Program-made: the position numbers and the translations under genes
From: Candidatus Solibacter sp.
GTDB lineage: Bacteria > Acidobacteriota > Terriglobia > Bryobacterales > Bryobacteraceae
DNA length: 64,000 nucleotides
NCBI GenBank assembly: GCA_013822245.1
Contig: PNKE01000009.1
Span: forward strand, 1 to 64,000
Reading direction: 5' to 3'
Shown here: positions 39,667 to 49,927 of the stretch, in pieces
Numbering within the stretch: position 1 is the first letter of the stretch
Layout: each line of letters begins with the position of its first letter
The notes under the pieces: generated by a model
The model's database searches: none
Told to the model about the DNA's origin: nothing
Seen by the model: only the letters and a program-made list of their open reading frames with translations

Positions 39667-39678
39667 TGACCAAAGTCA
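39667..39678. promoter_or_regulatory. TGAC-N4-GTCA palindrome between radical SAM and cupin genes
   Basis: TGACCAAAGTCA is a perfect Dnr/NnrR-type half-site pair. It is centred about 53 nt from the start codons of both divergent genes, so it could serve both. The same core is present upstream of nrfH. An additional GTCGAT/ATCGAC inverted pair (39660-39665 and 39684-39689) surrounds it. Confidence 0.55.
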
Positions 39679-39725
39679 CTGAAATCGACGACCAAACCGG
39701 TCCAAGATCGAATCAGGGAGACACC

Positions 39726-40064
39726 ATGGATTACATCTTTCACGACAACCTCGCCGATCACGGGCCCATCCCGGCGAACGGCATTTTGAGCCGCACGATG
39801 CAGGCCGACGACCGTTCGAAGGTCGTCCTGTTCGTCTTTGCGCCAGGGCAGGAATTGAGCGCGCACACAGCGCCGATGCCTGCCACGCTCTATTTCGTTT
39901 CGGGCGAGGGCACGGTGAAGCTTGGCGAGGACACGAAGGAGATCACGCCCGGCGCGTTCGCCTACATGCCGCCGAAGCTCGAACACGCCATCAAGGCGCG
40001 CACCGAGGTCGTCATGCTGCTGACCATGGTGAAGGGTGTCGCGCCGGCGCCTAGCGCTTGTTAG
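39726..40064 (+). CDS. Cupin-domain protein
   Basis: A 112-residue single cupin. The two cupin blocks read PGQELSAHTAPMPATLYFVSGEG and PGAFAYMPPKLEHAIKA. Metal ligands in block 1 are partly replaced, since only one histidine is present, while block 2 keeps its His. ATG 39726 has a GGGAG Shine-Dalgarno; the ORF from 39657 includes the regulatory palindrome. Stand-alone cupins of this size with a TLYFVSGEGTVKLG core are often co-regulated with nitrogen-oxide metabolism genes. Its exact role is unknown. Confidence 0.85.
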   Translation: MDYIFHDNLADHGPIPANGILSRTMQADDRSKVVLFVFAPGQELSAHTAPMPATLYFVSGEGTVKLGEDTKEITPGAFAYMPPKLEHAIKARTEVVMLLTMVKGVAPAPSAC

Positions 40065-40121
40065 CCATAGTGTTCCGTAACCCCAACAAAACAGGCAGGC
40101 GAGTTTTGAGTTTGGTCACTA

Positions 40122-40529
40122 GTGTCTTGAAAGCTAATTATCTGGCAATATCGGAGCCATCAGTACCATGCTTGGGCATGGCGCGCCCCGTATTCGTAGT
40201 TGCAGTCACTCCCGTGGAACGCGCAGTGTTGCTGAGGCGCGCCTCCAGTCCCGCGTCAACTCAGCGGGATGCCCTCCGCGCGCGGATGGTGCTGCTCCGC
40301 GCAGAGGGCAATCGTTTTCTTGCCGATCTGACCAGCGAATGCATTCGCGGCGGCAGCTTCCAGCGCGCGCGGGAATTGGTGGCTGCCATCGAAGAATACC
40401 TTGCCGCGAGAGATCGAAACCCCAAGCGCTATGTGCGGCGAGCAGCCGAAGAAGGGATCCTTCGGCGGATTGCCTGCGCGAAGGAAGCCCTAAACGCCGT
40501 AACAATAAGCTAATTAAATGTCAGAACCC
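40122..40529 (+). mobile_element. Internally deleted IS630-like element
   Basis: The 408-bp stretch is bounded by TA dinucleotides (40120-40121 and 40530-40531), the IS630/mariner target. Its ends are imperfect inverted repeats sharing the pattern GT-TGA-TAATTA. Inside is an in-frame fusion of the two ends of a transposase gene, and the catalytic middle has been lost. A non-autonomous (MITE-like) derivative. Confidence 0.7.
40178..40513 (+). pseudogene. IS630-family transposase remnant
   Basis: The reading begins at ATG 40178 with an N-terminal IS630 pattern (ERAVLLRRAS, RARMVLLRAEGN). It then jumps to the C-terminal signature IRGGSFQRARELVAAIEEYLAAR and NPKRYVRRAAEEGILRRIACAKEALN. The DDE domain of some 200 residues between them is missing, although the frame is kept. 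Confidence 0.75.
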
Positions 40530-41728
40530 TAGTCTTCAGGATCGACTGGTTTGGGCTTCGGCCCGCTGCGCGCACTGAAGCCGGGACAAGCCATCTTGCC
40601 CACGCCGGCGCTGTCGCCATAGGCATGGGAATCAGTATTGCAGACCAGGTCCTTGCCGGGGTTCGCGGTCACGGTTGAGTTGGTGAGTTCCAGGACGGAC
40701 AGGTGGCTGACCACGATGCCGGATCCCAAGTTGCCGGAGATCCTTGAATTGATGACCTCAGCGTTGGCGCCTCGTTCTAATGCGACGCCATGCCCGCCGT
40801 TGGCGGAAATGTCGGAGTTATAGAGCAGGATCGAACCTCCGGCGACCACATCGATACCGTTCTGGACACTCCCCGTGACCTTTAGGCTACCAGGGGGGCT
40901 GACCAGGAGCAGGCCGTCGCCGGGGATGAAGACGCCGTTTGTCCTGCTGTCCGCCACGGTGACGGGCGCCAGGATTCGCACCTCGCCACGCAGGTTAACA
41001 AGTATTCCCAGGTCGGCGCGCCGGATGATGGCCGGAGTGGCATTGGGTGAAGTGATGCGGACGATTCCGCTATTCGTGGCAATCGCCGTACCGGAGATGT
41101 CCTCTGCCAGGAATGGCGCGGTGATCCAGATATTGCTATTGCGGTCGGCGAAGGCGGCACGGCCGGAATGGCGCACAGTTACGCCCGGTGCACTCAGGCT
41201 CCCGCCATCAGAGGCCACGAGCGCGACGCCGCTCAAATCGTCGAAGGTTGAGTTATAGACCATGACCTGGGCGGCGATGCCCGCAACGACACCGCCGCCG
41301 CCGTGGACGAAGCGGCACATCCGGAAACTGACATCAGAGGAGTAGATGGCGCGGGCAAGCTGAGGCCTTACACTCACTCCCGACGCTTCCGAGATTTGCA
41401 GGCCAAAAACGATGATCGAATGAGAACGCTTGATATCCACGACGGGATTGGTAAACCACTCAACCGCGGCGGAAGTGTCGATGCCGGTCAGGGTTAGGTT
41501 TCGCCGGTCGTGAATGAGAACTTGCTCCCGGCAGAGGCCATCAACCGTGACGGTATGAGGGCCTTCAGGAGAAAGGGCAGCGAGGGCGGCGGCTATCGTT
41601 GAGTACTCGCCGGGCGGCGGAGACGGATCTCCACAGCGAACGGTTACGTTTGTAGCGAAAACTGGTGACAGCATGGCGGCAAGGATGCAGCCAAGGAGGG
41701 TTGTTGGAAGAGCAAGGCCATTTGGCAC
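40529..41728 (-). CDS. Exported right-handed beta-helix repeat protein
   Basis: A 399-residue protein with a signal peptide (about 1-27, ending SPVFATN). A long parallel beta-helix follows, recognisable by repeated short strands such as NLTLTGID, GIVRITSPN, GILVNLRG, NGIDVVAGGSILLYNSDI, NSRISGNLGSGIVV and LELTNSTVTANPG. The N-terminal segment resembles pectin-methylesterase-type repeats (EYSTIAAALAALSP). No catalytic triad is evident. GTG 41728 is chosen because GGAG lies 6 nt upstream. The stop codon TAG (40529-40531) lies exactly at the IS630-like border, so the C-terminus (a proline- and lysine-rich tail) may have been cut short by the insertion. Confidence 0.75.
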   Translation of the reverse strand: MPNGLALPTTLLGCILAAMLSPVFATNVTVRCGDPSPPPGEYSTIAAALAALSPEGPHTVTVDGLCREQVLIHDRRNLTLTGIDTSAAVEWFTNPVVDIKRSHSIIVFGLQISEASGVSVRPQLARAIYSSDVSFRMCRFVHGGGGVVAGIAAQVMVYNSTFDDLSGVALVASDGGSLSAPGVTVRHSGRAAFADRNSNIWITAPFLAEDISGTAIATNSGIVRITSPNATPAIIRRADLGILVNLRGEVRILAPVTVADSRTNGVFIPGDGLLLVSPPGSLKVTGSVQNGIDVVAGGSILLYNSDISANGGHGVALERGANAEVINSRISGNLGSGIVVSHLSVLELTNSTVTANPGKDLVCNTDSHAYGDSAGVGKMACPGFSARSGPKPKPVDPED

Positions 41729-41828
41729 TGTAACTCCGATCAGTCGGGATGATACTCCACCCAAATGAGGAGGGGAAGGGGGTAGGATCCAAACCAAACA
41801 GGGTGCGTACTGGTACCTGGCTGCCGGG

Positions 41829-43010
41829 TCAACCGAGGAGAGCCTGGTCGATGTCGGCGATGATGTCTTCGACGGCTTCGATGCCGGCGGAGAAGCGGAC
41901 CAGGGATTCACGGACGCCCATTTCGGCCTTGAGCGCCGGCGGGACGTCGCGGTGGGAGCTGATCCAGGGATAAAGCGCCATGGTGTGGACGTCGCCGAGC
42001 GAGGTGGCTTTGACGACCAGGTTCAGGCGGTCGAGGAAGGCGAAGACCTCGGGCTTGGCCGCGCCCTTGATCTCGAAGCTGACCATGCCGCCGTAAAGGC
42101 CTTCGGGCAGGAGGCGGCCGATGACGGCCGAGTCGGGGTGGTTCGGGCAACTGGGGTGGTAGACGGCGGCGACCTTGGGGTGGTTCTTGAGCCACATGGC
42201 CAGGGCGAGCGAGTTCTGGCACTGCCGCTCCATGCGCAGGGCGAAGGTCTTGATGCCGCGCATGGTGAGGAAGCACTCCATGGGGCCCATGACGGGTCCG
42301 GCGATGCGCGAGAGGCGGCGGACGGTTTCGTGGAACTGCCCGGTGGTGGTGATGAGGCCGCCGAGGGTGTCGCCGTGGCCGCCCAGGTATTTCGTCGAAC
42401 TGTGGACGACGACGTCCGCGCCGAGTTCGAGAGGGCGCATGAGCAGCGGCGTGGCGAAGGTGTTGTCAACCATCAGGACCGTGTTGCGGGCCTTGCAGAG
42501 GGCGGCGATGGCCGGCATGTCGCCGACACGGAGCAGGGGGTTGGAGATGGTCTCCATGAGCAGGCAGCCGGGCTGGAATTCGTCGAGCGCCTTTTCGAGG
42601 GCGGCGAGGTCGTTTGTATCGACGAACTTGGTTTCCAGGCCGTAGGGGCCCATGACGTCGAACAGCAGTTTGATTGTGGCGCCGTAGATGTCGCGGGCGC
42701 AGAGGACGCGGCGAGGGCGGTCGAGCAGGACGGCGGTGAGCGCGTGCTGGAGGGCGACCATGCCGGAGGCGCAGGCGAGGGTGCCGTGGCCGTTTTCGAG
42801 GGACGTGACGAGTTCCTCGAGGGCGTCGGCGGTGGGGTTGCAGTAACGCGAGTAGGCGTAGCCTTTTTGTTCGGCGGCGAAGATGCGGTCCTGCTCGGCC
42901 TGGGATTCGTTGATCCAACTGGCGGCGAAGTGGACGGGCGTGGAGACCGGGATCTGGGTCTGGGGTTTCTTGCGGTCGCCGGCGTGGACGGCGCGGGTTT
43001 GAATTTTCAT
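41829..43010 (-). CDS. Trans-sulfuration enzyme (cystathionine gamma-synthase/lyase-like)
   Basis: A PLP enzyme of the Cys/Met metabolism family, 393 residues. The PLP lysine is K207 in HSSTKYLGGHGD. YAYSRYCNPT and SGMVALQHAL near the N-terminus and RFSAGIEAVEDIIADI at the end are typical. The sequence alone does not separate MetB, MetC, MetZ and methionine gamma-lyase. Location 4 nt downstream of cysS in one transcript fits a role in sulfur amino-acid supply. Confidence 0.92.
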   Translation of the reverse strand: MKIQTRAVHAGDRKKPQTQIPVSTPVHFAASWINESQAEQDRIFAAEQKGYAYSRYCNPTADALEELVTSLENGHGTLACASGMVALQHALTAVLLDRPRRVLCARDIYGATIKLLFDVMGPYGLETKFVDTNDLAALEKALDEFQPGCLLMETISNPLLRVGDMPAIAALCKARNTVLMVDNTFATPLLMRPLELGADVVVHSSTKYLGGHGDTLGGLITTTGQFHETVRRLSRIAGPVMGPMECFLTMRGIKTFALRMERQCQNSLALAMWLKNHPKVAAVYHPSCPNHPDSAVIGRLLPEGLYGGMVSFEIKGAAKPEVFAFLDRLNLVVKATSLGDVHTMALYPWISSHRDVPPALKAEMGVRESLVRFSAGIEAVEDIIADIDQALLG

Positions 43011-43014
43011 TCGA

Positions 43015-44415
43015 TTATTTCCGTTTCCAGCGGACGCCGTCGCGGGTGTCCTCGATGACGACGCCGGAGTCGAGCAGTTCGGCGCGGATCTGGTCCGCGC
43101 GGTCGAAGTCGCGGGACTTTTTCGCTTTGCTGCGATCGGCGATGAGGGATTCGATCTGTTCGTCAGAGATGGAAGATTCGGCGGCGGTGGGCTTGAGGAC
43201 GTCGAAGATGGAGTCGAAGCGCGAGAGCAGGGCGCGGGCGGAGGCTGTGTTGGCCGAGAGGAAGGCGCCTGAGTCCATGGCGGTGTTGGCGTCGCGGATG
43301 TATTCGAAGACGGCGGCGAGGGCGTCGGCGGTGTTCAGGTCGTCGTCGAGGGCGGCGTCGAAGGCGGTCAGGGCCTGGGCGGCGCGGGCTGACATTTCGG
43401 GGTTTTCGCCGTCGGGGAAGACGCCTCCGGAGACGCGGAGTTCGAAGTTGCGGAGGCGGTCGATGGAAGCGGCGGCGCCTTTGAGGCCGTCGAAGGTGAA
43501 ATTGAGCTGCTTGCGGTAGGGCGACGAGGCGAGCAGGTAGCGGACGGCCTCGGGCGAGTAGCCTTTTTCGAGGATGTTGCGCAGGGTATAGAAGTTGCCG
43601 AGCGATTTCGACATCTTCTGGCCCTCGACCATGAGGTGTTCGGCGTGGAGCCAGTAGCGGACGAACTGTTTGCCGGTGAGGGCTTCGGACTGGGCGATTT
43701 CGTTCTCGTGATGGGGGAAGACGAGATCCACGCCGCCGGTATGGATGTCGATGGTCTCGCCGAGGTACTTCATCGCCATGACCGAGCATTCGATGTGCCA
43801 GCCGGGGCGGCCCTCGCCGCAGGAGGCGGGCCAGGCGGGTTCGCCGGGCTTGCGGGCCTTCCAGAGGACGAAGTCGCGGGCGTCGTCCTTTTCGTATTCG
43901 TCCACGTCGACGCGGGCGCCGGCGATGTTGCCGTCGAGGTTGATCTTCGACAGGCGGCCGTAGGAGGGGAACGAGCCGATGCGGAAGTAGACCGAGCCGT
44001 CGCTTTCGTAGGTATGGTTGGACGCCGAGAGCTTTTCGATGGCCTCGGCCATTTCGGTGATGTGTTCGGTGGCGAAGACGAGGCGTTCGGGGCGCTGGAG
44101 GCGGAGCGTGGCGGAATCGGCGAGGAAAGCTTCGGTGTACTGGGCGGTGTACTGCTGGATGGACTGGTTGTGCTGGACGGCGTTGCGGATGATCTTGTCC
44201 TCGACGTCGGTGATGTTCATGACGTGGTCGAGGGTGAAGCCGCGGGCGCGCAGGGTGCGGCGGAGGATGTCCTGGAAGGTGAAGGTTCGGAAGTTGCCGA
44301 TGTGGACGTAGCTGTAGACGGTGGGTCCGCAGGTGTACATGCGGACGGTCTTTCCGTCGAGCGGCTGGAAGTCTTCGAGCTGCTGGGTGAGCGTGTTGTG
44401 GAAGCGCAGGGGCAT
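43015..44415 (-). CDS. cysS: Cysteinyl-tRNA synthetase
   Basis: A 466-residue class I tRNA synthetase. HIGN (38-41), zinc ligands starting at C29, the inner GGVDLVFPHHENE block and KMSKS near 266-270 are all present. The C-terminal DALR-like region is normal. It lies divergent from tgt, with only 30 nt between start codons. That space must contain both promoters, and no Shine-Dalgarno is visible. Confidence 0.96.
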   Translation of the reverse strand: MPLRFHNTLTQQLEDFQPLDGKTVRMYTCGPTVYSYVHIGNFRTFTFQDILRRTLRARGFTLDHVMNITDVEDKIIRNAVQHNQSIQQYTAQYTEAFLADSATLRLQRPERLVFATEHITEMAEAIEKLSASNHTYESDGSVYFRIGSFPSYGRLSKINLDGNIAGARVDVDEYEKDDARDFVLWKARKPGEPAWPASCGEGRPGWHIECSVMAMKYLGETIDIHTGGVDLVFPHHENEIAQSEALTGKQFVRYWLHAEHLMVEGQKMSKSLGNFYTLRNILEKGYSPEAVRYLLASSPYRKQLNFTFDGLKGAAASIDRLRNFELRVSGGVFPDGENPEMSARAAQALTAFDAALDDDLNTADALAAVFEYIRDANTAMDSGAFLSANTASARALLSRFDSIFDVLKPTAAESSISDEQIESLIADRSKAKKSRDFDRADQIRAELLDSGVVIEDTRDGVRWKRK

Positions 44416-45594
<1,179 letters not shown>

Positions 45595-45699
45595 GCGAAA
45601 AGATCCGGCGATGAGGAGCCGGACCGCCGGTCGATTCCCCAAGATCGATCTCGCGCAAGGATTGGATTGCGGGACGAAGGAAGGGAACCGAGAGACAAG

Positions 45700-46005
45700 A
45701 TGAGCTTCATCCTCCTTCAAACAGCCGCGCCGTCGAATCCGCTGATTCAGTTCCTTCCGATCATCGTCATTTTCGGCATCTTCTACTTCCTGCTGTTTCT
45801 TCCGATGCAACGGCAGAAGAAGCAGCAGAAAAAGATGCTTGAAGAGTTGAAGTCCGGCGACAACGTGCTGACCAACGGCGGGTTGATCGGGACGATCGTG
45901 GATGTGAAGGACGATGATACGATTGTGTTGCGGGTCCGGCCCGATGGCGTGAAACTGCAGATGTCGCGGGGTTCGGTGGCCAACGTCCTGAAGGACAAAG
46001 GTTGA
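45700..46005 (+). CDS. yajC: Preprotein translocase accessory subunit YajC
   Basis: A 101-residue protein from ATG 45700. One membrane helix (about 15-35) is followed by the basic MQRQKKQQKKMLEELKSGDNVLTNGGLIGTI block, split here only for reading. It belongs to the SecDF-YajC holo-translocon, and the secD and secF genes follow directly. GAAGGAAGGG sequence upstream could act as a ribosome site for a longer reading, but the membrane protein starts here. Confidence 0.93.
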   Translation: MSFILLQTAAPSNPLIQFLPIIVIFGIFYFLLFLPMQRQKKQQKKMLEELKSGDNVLTNGGLIGTIVDVKDDDTIVLRVRPDGVKLQMSRGSVANVLKDKG

Positions 46006-46073
46006 GAGCGAAAACCCGGGCGCGGCGAGCAATTCCCAAGTAGAAGAGAACCAAGCAGGAAGTAGACCGCAAA

Positions 46074-47690
46074 ATGAGCAACCTGAAATGGAAAGCGCTG
46101 ATCATCCTTGCCGTGACGCTGGTGTGCTTGTACGGCGTCATCGGGCTGCCGAAGTCGATGGATGAACTGGCTGCGAATTGGAACAAGAACATCAAGCTGG
46201 GCCTGGACCTGAAGGGCGGGTCGCTGCTTGTGCTGCAGGTGCAGTTGCAGGACGCCTTCCGCAGCGAGGCGGTGCTGCAGATCGAGCGGCTGAAGGAAGA
46301 GATGGGCCGGCAGGGGATCGCGCATGGGGAGTTGGACGCGAGCGATCCGAAGACGCTGGCCGACGCCGACAAGATCGAGATCCACGTGAAGGGGATCCCG
46401 GTGGACAAGACGGCGGCGTTCCGGGCGATGGTGAGCGAGCAGTTCGCCAGTTGGAACCTGACGCCGGTGAACTCGACCGACTACACGATGACGATGAAGC
46501 AGACCGACGCGATCGCGCTGAAGCGGGACACGCTGGAACGCTCGATCGGGACGATTGAGAACCGCATCAACGGGCTGGGCCTGGCCGAGGCGTCGGTGCA
46601 GCAGCGCGGCGGGGCCGACACGGAAGCCGAGATACTGGTTTCATTGCCGGGGCTGGACGATCCGGCGCGGGTGAAATCGATCCTGCAGACGGCGGCGATG
46701 CTCGAACTGTATGAAGTGAGGGACGGGCCGTATGCGACGCAGGCCGATCTGCTGGGCAAGTCCGGCGGGGTGTTGCCGCCGGGGTCGAAGATGGTCCGGT
46801 CCTCGGCGCGTTCAGGCGAGCAGGGCGAAGGCTGGTTTGTGGTGGCGCGGACGCCGGTGATCACGGGCAGGGATTTGCGCGACTCGCGGCCGACGCAGGA
46901 TGAATACGGCAAGTGGGAGACTTCGTTTGTACTGTCGCAGGATTCCAAGGGCCGGTTTGGCCGGTTCACGGAAGCCAACGTGGGCAAGCGGCTGGCGATC
47001 GTGCTTGACGGCCAGATCAAGAGCGCGCCGGTGATTCAGAGCCGGATCGAGGATTCGGGGAGGATCACGGGCGCGGCGTCGAATCAGGAAGCAAGCGATC
47101 TGGCGCTGGTGCTGAGGGCCGGTTCGTTGCCCGCGGGAGTGCAATACCTGCAGGAGCAGACGGTGGGCCCGTCGCTGGGCAACGATTCGATCCGGCAGGG
47201 ACTGATGTCGGGGCTGATCGGGTTGATCGTCATCGTCATCATCATGCTGGCGTACTACCGGGGCAGCGGCGTGAACGCCACAGTGGCTCTGGTGATGAAC
47301 GGGCTGATGCTGATCGGGGTGCTGGCATACGCCGGCGCGGTGCTGACGCTGCCCGGCATAGCGGGCATCATCTTGCTGATCGGCATGGCGGTGGACTCGA
47401 ATGTGCTGATTTTCGAGCGCATCCGCGAGGAGTTGCGCAATGGCAAGGCGGTGGTGGTGGCGATGGACAATGGATTCAACAAAGCGTTCCTGACGATCAT
47501 CGACACGCACGTGACGACGATTGTGAGCTGCGCGTTCCTGTTCATGTTCGGCACGCCGTCGATTCGCGGATTCGCGGTGACGCTGGTGATCGGACTGGTG
47601 GCCAATGTGTTCACTTCGATTTTCGTGTCGCGGGCGATTTACGAATACGGATTCTCGCGGCAGGGCAGCCGGCCGTCGTTGAGCGTTTAG
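46074..47690 (+). CDS. secD: Protein translocase subunit SecD
   Basis: A 538-residue proton-driven secretion helper. An N-terminal membrane helix leads to the periplasmic P1 domain, with LGLDLKGGSLLVLQV near residue 40. After the P1 head and base come five membrane segments (about 380-525), with the SecD motifs GAASNQEASDLALVLRAGSLP, NGLMLIGVLAY and GMAVDSNVLIFERIREE. It pulls translocating proteins across the membrane together with SecF. Confidence 0.96.
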   Translation: MSNLKWKALIILAVTLVCLYGVIGLPKSMDELAANWNKNIKLGLDLKGGSLLVLQVQLQDAFRSEAVLQIERLKEEMGRQGIAHGELDASDPKTLADADKIEIHVKGIPVDKTAAFRAMVSEQFASWNLTPVNSTDYTMTMKQTDAIALKRDTLERSIGTIENRINGLGLAEASVQQRGGADTEAEILVSLPGLDDPARVKSILQTAAMLELYEVRDGPYATQADLLGKSGGVLPPGSKMVRSSARSGEQGEGWFVVARTPVITGRDLRDSRPTQDEYGKWETSFVLSQDSKGRFGRFTEANVGKRLAIVLDGQIKSAPVIQSRIEDSGRITGAASNQEASDLALVLRAGSLPAGVQYLQEQTVGPSLGNDSIRQGLMSGLIGLIVIVIIMLAYYRGSGVNATVALVMNGLMLIGVLAYAGAVLTLPGIAGIILLIGMAVDSNVLIFERIREELRNGKAVVVAMDNGFNKAFLTIIDTHVTTIVSCAFLFMFGTPSIRGFAVTLVIGLVANVFTSIFVSRAIYEYGFSRQGSRPSLSV

Positions 47691-47792
47691 GACGGGTTGT
47701 GATAAGGTCTAGGGGTTTCCGAGACGAGGGGCCCCGGTGAGAGGGACGACCCAGGCGCGGTGAAAGCGCCGGGGGGCGGTCCGAGGTCGTAC

Positions 47793-48968
47793 ATGGAACT
47801 GTTTAAGAACTCAAACATCGATTTTCTCGGCAAACAGAAGCTCTTCTACTTGGTGTCGGCGATTTTACTCGCCATCGGGATCGGCAGTTGGATCACCAAG
47901 GGCAGCCTGAAGTACGGTATCGACTTCACGGGCGGAGCCAACGTGACGGTGCGATTCGCGAGCCAGCCGCCGATTGACAAGATCAGGGCGGCGGTGGCGG
48001 CCAAGCTGCCGGGTGAGTTGTCTGTCCAGGACGTGTCGGGGACCAGCGAAGTGATCATCGGCACGGGGCTGAAAAGCGATGCCGAGCTTCAGGCCGCGCG
48101 CGGGCTGATCGTCGAGGCGCTGCGGGATGCCTTTGGGGCGACGGGCGGCAAGCTGGACCTGAACAACGCCACGGCGCAGAGCCTGGCCGACCGGCTGAGG
48201 GAACCGCTGCAGCGGGCCCCGGTGGCGGTGAACGAGCAGGAGTTGATGGAGACCGCGCAGCGCATCATGGAGTTCAAGAACTCGGCGCCGCGGTCGGGCG
48301 TGATGACGTCGCTGGACGATCTGCGGGGCGTGCAGGGCGTGAGTCCGACGTTTCTGAACGTGGTGAAGCAGGAGTGCGGATTGGGGTCGTTCTCGATCCG
48401 GGGCGCCGAGGTGATCGGGCCGAAGATCGGCGCGGAGATGCGCGACAAGGCGGTGCTGGCGACGCTGTATGCGCTGGGCGGGATGCTGATTTACATTGCG
48501 TTCCGGTTCGAGTGGATCTACGGTCTGGCGGCGGTGCTGGCGGTTTTCCATGACGTGGTGATCACGCTGGGGCTGTTCTCGCTGTTCGACAAGGAGATTT
48601 CGCTGAACGTGATCGCGGCGTTGCTGACGCTGGTCGGCTATTCGATGAACGACACGATCGTGGTTTTTGATAGAATTCGCGAGCACCTGAAGATGAGCCG
48701 CAAAGACGCCTTCGCCAGAGTGGTCAACGACAGCATCAACGAGACTTTGTCGAGAACGGTGCTGACCTCCGGCTTGACGTTCGTTGCGGCATTGTCTTTG
48801 CTGCTGTTTGGCGGGCCGGTGTTGAACGGCTTCAGCTTTGCGCTGGTGGCAGGCATTCTGGTGGGGACCTATAGCTCGATTTTCATCGCCAGCCCGATAC
48901 TGGTGTTCTGGTACAACCGGGCCGAGAGGGGCCGGCGGGCGAAGACGGCCGAGAGCGTGAAGAGATAG
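47793..48968 (+). CDS. secF: Protein translocase subunit SecF
   Basis: A 391-residue partner of SecD. ATG 47793 begins ELFKNSNIDFLGKQKLFY. SecF signatures are YGIDFTGGANVTVRF, AVFHDVVITLGLF, GYSMNDTIVVFDRIRE and NDSINETLSRTVLTS. Six membrane helices are visible. The 102 nt between secD and secF contain no other gene. Confidence 0.96.
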   Translation: MELFKNSNIDFLGKQKLFYLVSAILLAIGIGSWITKGSLKYGIDFTGGANVTVRFASQPPIDKIRAAVAAKLPGELSVQDVSGTSEVIIGTGLKSDAELQAARGLIVEALRDAFGATGGKLDLNNATAQSLADRLREPLQRAPVAVNEQELMETAQRIMEFKNSAPRSGVMTSLDDLRGVQGVSPTFLNVVKQECGLGSFSIRGAEVIGPKIGAEMRDKAVLATLYALGGMLIYIAFRFEWIYGLAAVLAVFHDVVITLGLFSLFDKEISLNVIAALLTLVGYSMNDTIVVFDRIREHLKMSRKDAFARVVNDSINETLSRTVLTSGLTFVAALSLLLFGGPVLNGFSFALVAGILVGTYSSIFIASPILVFWYNRAERGRRAKTAESVKR

Positions 48969-49089
48969 GATTAAATGCGCGTCATGATCCAGTCTGGACG
49001 GAACTTACCGGGGAGACTGGTGTCAAAATCGATGAGAAGATACGGCCTGACGAGGCCGGGACTCTAGGATCCGAGGAGAAGGTAGACAG

Positions 49090-49851
49090 ATGTTCGAACA
49101 ATCATTCGTCGAAGGAACCGGGAAGACAAACAAGAGCTGGACTGTAATGGTCTCGCTCGGGCTCCAGATCGTGATGATCATCACGGCCATCATCATTCCG
49201 CTGTTGAACCCCGAATTGCTGCCGAAGACGGCGCTTTCGATGATGCTGGTGGCGCCGCCGCCGCCTCCTCCGCCGCCTCCTCCTCCGGCGCCGGCGCAGG
49301 TGATCAAGGTGCAGCGCGTGATTCCGAAGCAGTTTGACGGCTCGAAGCTGGTGGCGCCGAAGCAGATCCCGAAAGAGATCGCGATGATCAAGGAAGATGA
49401 ACTGCCTCCGTCGACCGGCGGCGTGGGCGTGGTGGGCGGCATTCCCGGGGGCATGCCTGGCGGCACGCCTGGCGGCGTGATCGGCGGCATCATTGGCGCC
49501 GTACCGCAGGCCGCACCTCCTCCGCCTCCGGTGAAGGAAGCGCCGAAGGTGGTGACGCCGAAGCGCATCACGGTGGGCGGCAACGTGCAGCAGGCGAGAC
49601 TGATCGCGCAGCCGAAGCCGGTCTATCCTCCGCTGGCCAAGCAGGCGCGCATCTCGGGCTCGGTGCGATTCACGGCGATCATCGGCCGCGACGGATCGAT
49701 CATGAACTTGACGCTTCTGGGCGGCCACCCCCTGCTGGTGCAGAGCGCGACCGAGGCCGTGAAGCGGTGGCGCTACCAGCCGACCCTGCTGAACGGGGAG
49801 CCGGTCGAGGTGGTGACGCAGATTGATGTGAATTTCACGCTGAGCCAGTAA
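49090..49851 (+). CDS. TonB energy transducer
   Basis: A 253-residue TonB. A single N-terminal membrane helix (about 20-42) is followed by a run of eleven prolines near residues 56-67 and a Gly/Pro/Ile repeat tract (GGIPGG-like, about 115-140). The C-terminal TonB domain (about 165-253) has YPPLAKQARISGSVRF and VKRWRYQPTLLNGEPVEV. It transmits proton-motive force from the ExbBD motor encoded next to outer-membrane receptors. The proline run implies EF-P dependence. Confidence 0.92.
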   Translation: MFEQSFVEGTGKTNKSWTVMVSLGLQIVMIITAIIIPLLNPELLPKTALSMMLVAPPPPPPPPPPPAPAQVIKVQRVIPKQFDGSKLVAPKQIPKEIAMIKEDELPPSTGGVGVVGGIPGGMPGGTPGGVIGGIIGAVPQAAPPPPPVKEAPKVVTPKRITVGGNVQQARLIAQPKPVYPPLAKQARISGSVRFTAIIGRDGSIMNLTLLGGHPLLVQSATEAVKRWRYQPTLLNGEPVEVVTQIDVNFTLSQ

Positions 49852-49927
49852 TGCTGGCCAACGGCGGAGTGTGGTAGAAGTTTGTTTGTCCGTTAACTCT
49901 GATTCAACTCGCAGGAGATAAAGAAAG

